A stretch of 64,000 bases of DNA. Origin: Dermanyssus gallinae. Its lineage: Eukaryota; Arthropoda; Arachnida; Mesostigmata; Dermanyssidae. The notes under the pieces were generated by a model. The model was not told where the DNA came from, did no database searches, and was given only the letters and a program-made list of their open reading frames with translations. Positions 58,083 to 64,000 of the stretch are shown here, piece after piece (position 1 is the stretch's first letter; each line of letters opens with the position of its first letter). Position numbers and translations under genes: made by a program. The stretch lies in the NCBI GenBank assembly GCA_003439945.1, contig QVRM01002807.1:23031-87030 (forward strand), given 5' to 3'.

Positions 58083-58690
58083 CTATGAAAGTGCCTCCGT
58101 CATTTTTTTGCGGATATCATGTAGGTTAAAAGCTGGAGTCTTCATTAAAAGCCGTAGGGGTGCGTGCTGCTCCGCCCATGCAGGGCACCTCAGAACAGTG
58201 TGCTCTGGGGTGTTCTCTGGTCCATCGCCGCAGTAGATGCAAGTAGGGCTGAGAGCCTTCCCGACCCTGAACAGGTAGGACCGGAAGTCGCCATGACCTG
58301 TCAGGATCTGGGTCGAGAAGAAGTTCACCCCCGGTCGGGTAAGTCAGTCTTTGATGTTCGGGGCTAGGGTGCGGAGACTGGCGCCTAGGGCACCATTTTG
58401 TAAGCCGTCCCACTCCTCCTGCCATAAGTCGATTGTGCGCCGACGCTCCTCGTCCATTTTGCGCTGGAATTCGCCCCATAGACGACGGCGCTCGGCTACT
58501 TTCAATTCCCAGGGGACCGTTCCAGAAGAACGCGGGCCGCCGCTGCGCTGACCGTCCGGTACGCCGCTATAACCCTGATACTGGTAGTAGAATTTGCATA
58601 TAAACAGATACTGGACTTCTTTAGATGCAAGTGCAGGTTGAGCTGGTAGGCGGATGTATATTGTTGGACGTTTGTCTGCAATGCCATAGA
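58083..58690 (-). mobile_element. R1-clade LINE C-terminal fragment
   Basis: The minus strand carries AAYRTVSAAAARVLLERSPG near 58,510-58,570, the helix block after the reverse transcriptase of R1 ORF2. It is followed in other frames by WQEEWDGL and FFSTQILTGHGDFRSYLFRV at about 58,262-58,322, and the finger CIYCGDGPENTPEHTVLRC (58,184-58,240; CX2CX9HX4C). The TGHG...Y...G block and finger spacing agree with the intact copy at 24.9-26.6 kb, but the sequence is clearly diverged. Stops and at least two frameshifts: not functional. Confidence 0.85.
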
Positions 58691-58699
58691 ATACCAGTA

Positions 58700-59580
58700 T
58701 GGTTCAGTCGGTTTTTTAAAACAACAAATTGATCTCCTTATTTATGATTACTCCGATAGCCTTGGTTACTAAACAGTCTGTGTGAATATGCGTTGGAGTC
58801 TTGTTTGGAACAACACGTCCTATTTTTGCTTATCTAGTCATTCAGATGCTTTGCTATGGGTTCTGGTACCGACAATTAACCTGATTGCATTAAATCGTTG
58901 CAGTTTTGCGAAATTGATAAGTGGCTGTAGTATCGTCGGAGGGTTGTCGATAGCGATAGCGTTTGTGTCTTTTGACTTGAATATATTCCGGATTGGTTAA
59001 TGCCATTTGTGCTTATGGGCATTGTCGTGCTTAGTGGTTTATATGTGAAGTAGATGAGTCTCATGGGAAAGGAGACTATAAAGTAACATTTTTATATTGT
59101 GAAGGCACCAAAGTACAAAGTAACCAAAACCTAATACTAGAAAGTTCTGAGAAGGAGGAACTGTTTAGATAACGGTCCTCAGCAGTGCATATAGTGGAAG
59201 CGAGTTAAGATATTTTTAATTTAAACTGGCACAGACCTTGAGTACTCAAATCAAGTTGACACAACAGTCTGCTCTCCTCTTGGCATTGGCAACCATCGAC
59301 TGGCAGCGCCTATCTCCATTGCTCGTAATATCAAAAGAAAACGCCGAAAATTTCGACCGCATGCCCTACTATCTGTCTGCTCCGAGCACCCCTGATGCGC
59401 GGCTAGTATCTATGCAAAGAAAATCTCGCTCTACTTAGTTCGTTAAAATGACCCCAGTTTAGGATATAAACATAAATTACCGTAAAATTATTAGATTGTG
59501 TATATCTTTACTTATTAAACTTTTGTTTTTACAGAGTTTGTCGCTACCCAAAGCGAACCTGGCGATACCGCCCGGCGTTC
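58700..59580. other. Spacer, nothing recognised
   Basis: Short unassigned frames only. Confidence 0.35.
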
Positions 59581-59583
59581 AGT

Positions 59584-59585
<2 letters not shown>

Positions 59586-59647
<62 letters not shown>
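59586..59647. repeat. (TA)n microsatellite
   Basis: About 30 TA units. Confidence 0.95.
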
Positions 59648-59649
<2 letters not shown>

Positions 59650-59659
59650 CAGTACAAGT

Positions 59660-59960
59660 ACTTCGTTTATAAATAATTTAATTACGTTCACTGGTAAAAC
59701 CTGATATGTAAAATTTGTGCATAAGGTTGATATGCTTGATGATTTCGGCATATTCTCTATAAGACATATTTTTTGTGAGTTTCGGAAATAATGTTTATTA
59801 ACTTAAATATGTTAGGTATAAGTGTTATTATTGTGGCATTTAAAATACTGCCAACATGACACATGTTGAGGTCACCTATATAGAAATTCAAGTTTAGCAT
59901 TTTTCGACAAAAACAGGTCAACCTAATACGAGTATGCATAGTACGCACCGGAAACTCCAA
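59660..59960 (-). mobile_element. Possible LINE endonuclease fragment
   Basis: On the minus strand CFCRKMLNLNFYIGDLNMC at about 59,860-59,915 resembles the strand carrying the GDFN motif of APE-type LINE endonucleases (here GDLN). No other endonuclease motif is certain. Confidence 0.3.
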
Positions 59961-60335
59961 ATTTGAATTTTGTTATATTTTTGCAGAGACGTCACTTTTT
60001 TAAAGCAAATAAGGAAAACTAAATGTAAAATTAATTTATGTGTCCAGAAGCTAATGTGACGTTTTATGTATCCACAAGAGTGACCACTGGAAAGACGAAA
60101 GCCTTTTCTTAGAGCTAAGGAGTTGTGCACTGATATAAAGGATTTCTACTTCTCACAAGAAGTATTAGTCAAAATGCACGTAGCGAATGCGACACTAGGT
60201 TTAATGTTTGTACATAGTGACTGCCCAGGCCCCCGCAGCTTTGTCATATATATATAAAATCAAAGTGTAAAGCATAATTATTATGTCAACGGTCTTGTAC
60301 TTCACTTTCCTTCTACTTTATATATATATATATAT

Positions 60336-60425
60336 ACGATCTCGATGTCCAACGCGGGAACGCGGCGTCCGTCCGTGAAGTGGTTCCAGCCCACTCTATA
60401 CGAGATAGACTAATTTACTCAGTGC
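60336..60425 (+). mobile_element. C-terminal tip of the LINE with nuclease-like tail
   Basis: YDLDVQRGNAASVREVV at 60,337-60,387 is the same C-terminal block as at 30,470-30,530 (LDLDIQRGNAASVRGT) and, on the minus strand, near 30,940 (GNAISILGT). A (TA)n array (60,320-60,335) directly abuts it. Confidence 0.6.
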
Positions 60426-60429
60426 ACAT

Positions 60430-60930
60430 GTTCTTGGGAGACAATTGTCGCTTTACTTGCATCTTATATGTAAATATATATATGTGCGTGCGCAAACTTC
60501 AAGGGAGCATGCTAAGTACTTGGAGAAATAATGATGATTACAGAATAATGGATCACAAGTGCTCTGGAGTTAGACTGGGCCCTTGACGGATACTGCAGTA
60601 TGTTCTCGTGGTATGTAAAGTAGTAGCAGTAGTGTGCCTCTACTTGTGGGGTCGTTACTGACAAATTCTGCTTGGACCCCTTAATGATTTTCGTAAGAAC
60701 CCCCTCAGCTACGCGTACGATCAGTGGCACTGCCGGACAATCGTTGTGTCTTTCTGCTGCTGTTGCCACAAATACATTTTGTGTAGACTGTATTTTAACA
60801 AACTACTTAACAAGTAGACAGACAAAGACAAGCAGACAAACTGAAGAATAGTCTGTACATCCGCATCTCCGCACTGTGCCTGCGTTGTCGGCACCTCATG
60901 CTGGAGATCAGCACGGCTTCGTAAGCTGAT
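60430..60930. other. Spacer, nothing recognised
   Basis: No gene; the minus frames at 60,512-61,035 are unassigned. Confidence 0.35.
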
Positions 60931-60934
60931 CGGC

Positions 60935-61740
60935 CGGCAAAGGCATCCCCCCCCCCTGGCCCGGGTTACTAGCGCCGCCGCTTTGACAGCAATATCAGCT
61001 GTGGCGAGTGAAACTCCGCCGTCCCAGTAACCCAAGTTGTTGGGGTACTGGGGTGGGTATTCCTGGCTCTGTCGTTTCCTCTCCCAGCCCTACTAGGCTG
61101 TGACAGTAAATAGAATCGGCAGACAGAATGGGTTGGGACTAACATCGGCGGGGTACCGATGGAGGAGTGGACAATGACTCGATAACGTCGTCGCCGTCGT
61201 TCCCCTTTACCCCAGCAGCCGTTGCTACGGAGACCGAACGCAGACCCGAAGTTCCAAGTCTCTCGCAGCAGGATGAGCCGCTAGGGCTCGTGGTAGCAGA
61301 AGTGTAGTTGTAGCAGTAGTGTTAAACCGCTTCGATATCGAGCCACTACCCGTAACGCCGACCGTGAAGGACCTGCCCCGGCTAGCGAGGTAACTACTGG
61401 CGTGGGGTTTGCACCGGCCGGGCACGCCCGAACCCGAAAGTCCCGATGGCCATTCGGTGACACTGATAGATCGAAGCGTTTAATGGCGGGTTAACAGAAG
61501 CTGCGAGGCGCCAACACCAGGCAGGGCGGCGGGCAGGCTGGTCGAGGTTCTAGGAGTTTAAGGGAGTTCTGGATTGCAGTGTCCGGCCCTCGTTCCTTCG
61601 TTCGTGCCTTCCCTCTCGATGTCTTAGTGAGTCGTTGTTGTCGTCCCGAGTCTGAGATGAAAACGTAGGGCAACCGGCTGGGTACCCCTCTTTCCGTCCC
61701 TGTCTCGCCGAAGTGCAATAGCAGCCCGAATTCCTCCTGT
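60935..61740. other. GC- and CpG-rich block
   Basis: Begins with a run of 11 C near 60,946-60,956 and stays GC-rich. Three minus-strand frames of 60-75 codons overlap it (61,225-61,718), rich in Arg, Ala and Pro, with no known motif. It may be a CpG-island-type promoter or first exon. Confidence 0.3.
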
Positions 61741-61744
61741 CCTC

Positions 61745-61933
61745 ATTAACGCGAAGCCGATCTTAGCTAAAGACGATTGTTTCGGCATTGCCAACAAGTT
61801 TTAGGGTATGCATTCACTCTGTTATCTGCAACGTATGCAACTAATTAAGTGGGCGCCGCTGCTGCTACCACTGCCGCTGTACGTGCTCAATCAATAGACG
61901 TAGTTGTTGTCAAGTAAGAGCGATTCCTAAGCA

Positions 61934-61971
<38 letters not shown>

Positions 61972-62535
61972 TCGGAAGCGTAAAGAAGATAGAGCTTCAT
62001 AAAGAAACATTTTGAAATGTATATTTAACTCAATTTAAGTGAAATAAACATCATTGTAGCGTAAAACCGCTTTTACTATTGAAAGTGGGACACAACATAT
62101 ATATATATACGACTACGTGATACACGGAGCCACCGTCTGCAAGTCTGCTATTGCAAGAATTGCGACGCACGGGAAATTAGCGGTTTACCTAAAAGACCCA
62201 AACCAAATGCTAACAGCGAAAAGGCTGGACAAAGTTTGTGGTTTAATGCCCAGCTCTAGCTGAATCCTTGGTCGAATCCATGGATCGAATCCAGTCTAAA
62301 ATATCATCATCAGCTCACCCATGATGATATCTTATGCTGCCATAAAGGTCAAGGCGTTAACGCAGTGAAACAGAAGCATATGGCATCGCAACACGGGTTG
62401 ACAACAAAATCGTGTAAAAATTGACCCAGAGACTAACTTTGTTTTTCTCACACTATGGCTGTCGTAAAAGCGCGCGTGGTGAGATCTTTAAGGTCACTCT
62501 GTGCGAGTATAAAAACAAAATGGCCTCTTCTATAA
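61745..62535. other. Spacer with (TA)n arrays
   Basis: (TA)n at 61,938-61,969 and 62,097-62,110. No gene recognised. Confidence 0.4.
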
Positions 62536-62539
62536 GAAA

Positions 62540-62700
62540 GGCGGTTGTTGCAGACACGCAAATGTGAGAATGTCAAAAGAACGCTCATTGCGTTAAATGC
62601 GGACAACATGTTCGGGTTAGCAAGGTGTACAGAAATCGAACGAGTCAAACTCTAAGAGGCTCGCGAAAGCCTCCGGGCGACTTCCAGTCCCAGATAAGAT
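62540..62700 (+). mobile_element. Possible LINE ORF1 zinc-knuckle fragment
   Basis: ECQKNAHCVKCGQH at about 62,568-62,609 fits the Cys/His-rich part of Jockey-type ORF1 proteins (pattern CxxCGQ-x-H). Only one knuckle is partly preserved. The following frame at 62,728-62,913 (61 codons) is unassigned. Confidence 0.3.
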
Positions 62701-62971
62701 TTCCATTGCTGGCAAAGGAGCCACACGATGCCAGCTCTGAGCCTGTCAAATAATATTATTCTTACGCAAATGTTGCTCGACCGACCGCCTAAAAACTGCG
62801 ACGTCTCTATAGAATATGAGACTGACATCGCCTTTATGAAGGCCGTTGTACGCGGTACTGACGATCCAAAAATGTTAGCATGTCCTGAAGCTGCTGATCG
62901 CTGTTTTGCTTAAATAAAAGTTTTGAATGACTAGCCAACACTTTTCTTCTCCTCTCTTTCTTTTAGGTTTC

Positions 62972-62996
62972 ATATATATATATATATATATATATA
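62972..62996. repeat. (TA)n microsatellite
   Basis: About 12 TA units directly before the MITE. Confidence 0.9.
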
Positions 62997-62998
62997 CA

Positions 62999-63458
62999 CA
63001 GGGTCATTCATATCGTTATGTACTTATTTTGAGGTCTGACAGAACTCGGTAAGAAAATGATTCTTCCCAATGGAAGGAGAGAGAGAGCTATTGAAAAAGT
63101 TTAGTTACTGGACAACTACGTAACGCAGCACCATCACTTTGGTACGAAAATAGTGGCATTAAATTTTGCTATTGTGTGAGACTGGTCTTTTGGACATAAA
63201 ATTTTAGTCGTAATGGAAAAAACGTAAGAATAACAACATACGGCATAATCGGTTCCTTCATGCGTTAACTGCTTCTCCCGCAAACGTAGATTCCGCAAAA
63301 CTATGTAGGAAAAAAAGGCAGAATAACTACTTTTATAAACTTCAGTCTCTCTCTCCTAAACAAAACGTTTCCGCTTCTTTCTTCAATTAAGAAAAGTTAT
63401 TTTCTTGCCGATTTCTACCAAACCTCAAAATAAGTACGTAACGATATGAATGAACATA
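62999..63458. mobile_element. MITE of about 460 bp with 32-bp terminal inverted repeats
   Basis: Arms 63,004-63,035 and 63,422-63,453 are reverse complements with a single mismatch. Weaker complementarity continues inward for about 45 bp (TCGGTAAGAAAATGA against its counterpart). The left tip reads CAGGGTCATTCA. No coding capacity. The right tip has lost the matching CCCTG. It is flanked by (TA)n on the left and by the long-TIR transposon on the right. Confidence 0.85.
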
Positions 63459-63460
63459 TA

Positions 63461-64000
63461 CACGGTCTACAGGAATATTTGATCAACGATATATGGAATT
63501 GTAGAGCTCGTTAAGGCAAATATTTTTTCCAATGGAACATGGTCTCTAAGAGGCCCTGTTTCGGAATGAGAGTTAAATTACTACAATTTGTGACATTGGT
63601 GTTTTTGCCCGACATAGGAGCATAGAATGTGCGGTTGCGAGACAACCAGGTTTCCTAGACAGACGCTAAACACACCGCCGTGTTCGTGAGGTAATTCTGC
63701 TTCTTTCGAAGAAAACTCATAAGGCCGGTCAGAAGATGCTACATGGTCGCTTAGAAGAGAATTCGCCAAAATGAAGTTATTTTATTAACCTTTACGCCCA
63801 ATACCTCAAAATCATAACATTACGACCACTTACAGCGCTCTAAACTAACATATTCAGGCAAATGCGCATTTCATGACGACAATTTTTTTACCAAACTTAT
63901 GGCAATGCGAGCTGTGGTTGCGGAGTAATTACGATTTTTTGGTGGGATGTCCAGATTAAGTGCATGTAAAATGAACGCGCTGCGGCTGTCGCGCGACACG
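63461..64000. mobile_element. Long-TIR transposon, further copy truncated by the window edge
   Basis: From GGTCTACAGGAATATTTGAT the sequence follows the left arm of the element at 44,985: GGAATTGTAGAGCTCGTTAA, GGAACATGGTCTCTAAGAGG, CGCCGTGTTCGTGAGG, CATGGTCGCTTAGAAG. It continues beyond the arm into the internal region (AATACCTCAAAATCATAAC; TTTCATGACGAC; GGTTGCGGAGTAATTACGA), matching 45,300-45,450. It should therefore continue into a transposase region past position 64,000. Confidence 0.8.

Noticed and set aside
62940..62967. Strong 3' splice acceptor (pyrimidine tract ending TTTTAG)
   Set aside because: It leads straight into a (TA)n array and a MITE; no exon follows.

Overview
The window is nuclear DNA of an animal, most probably an arthropod and perhaps a mite or tick. 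The signs are isolated exon-like blocks with GT-AG splice signals, no operons, several families of non-LTR retrotransposons (one closely resembling elements usually annotated as 'tick transposon'), tRNA-derived SINEs with poly-A tails, mariner/Tc1-type relics, and very many (TA)n, (CAA)n/(TTG)n and (TAA)n microsatellites. The species cannot be named from the sequence alone. No rRNA, CRISPR, bacterial, mitochondrial or viral gene cluster is visible.

Layout. 1-1.9 kb: decayed R1-type LINE. 2-5.9 kb: microsatellites, hairpins and two minisatellites. 7.1-8.7 kb: one decayed LINE read from endonuclease through reverse transcriptase. 10.2-10.9 kb: transposase relic. 11.5-20.8 kb: GC-richer, CpG- and trinucleotide-rich block with the best host-gene candidate, a minus-strand exon at 16,422-16,967 ending in a consensus splice donor. 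23.1-27.0 kb: stacked R1 copies, including the only long intact reverse-transcriptase ORF (24,939-26,609). 27.4-32.3 kb: a 'tick-type' LINE, a hairpin-like DNA-transposon derivative, and two fragments of a LINE with a CCHC finger and nuclease-like tail. 32.5-36.2 kb: second CpG/CAA-rich block, possibly the 5' end of a host gene. 36.3-44 kb: AT arrays, a SINE-like fragment, a mariner relic and two opposed LINE fragments. 45.0-46.9 kb: a nearly full-length DNA transposon with terminal inverted repeats of about 300 bp and a decayed transposase. 49.4 and 55.4 kb: two copies of a SINE. 51.1 kb: Tc1 fragment. 52.5 kb: integrase-like fragment. 53.7-58.7 kb: LINE pieces, an exon-like ORF interrupted by one TGA, and a Cys/His-rich repeat in inverted orientation. 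59-64 kb: LINE scraps, a GC-rich block, a MITE, and another copy of the long-TIR transposon running off the window.

The window is therefore mostly a transposon graveyard around two possible 5' regions of host genes. Nearly all long reading frames are transposon relics or translations of microsatellites. I found no novel multi-gene system. The observations most worth checking are the long-TIR transposon family, the class-II-tRNA-like SINE, the palindrome centred on (TA)n, the minus-strand Q-rich exon and the TGA-interrupted exon-like ORF. All homology calls come from motifs I recognise in translation; none was tested by database search.
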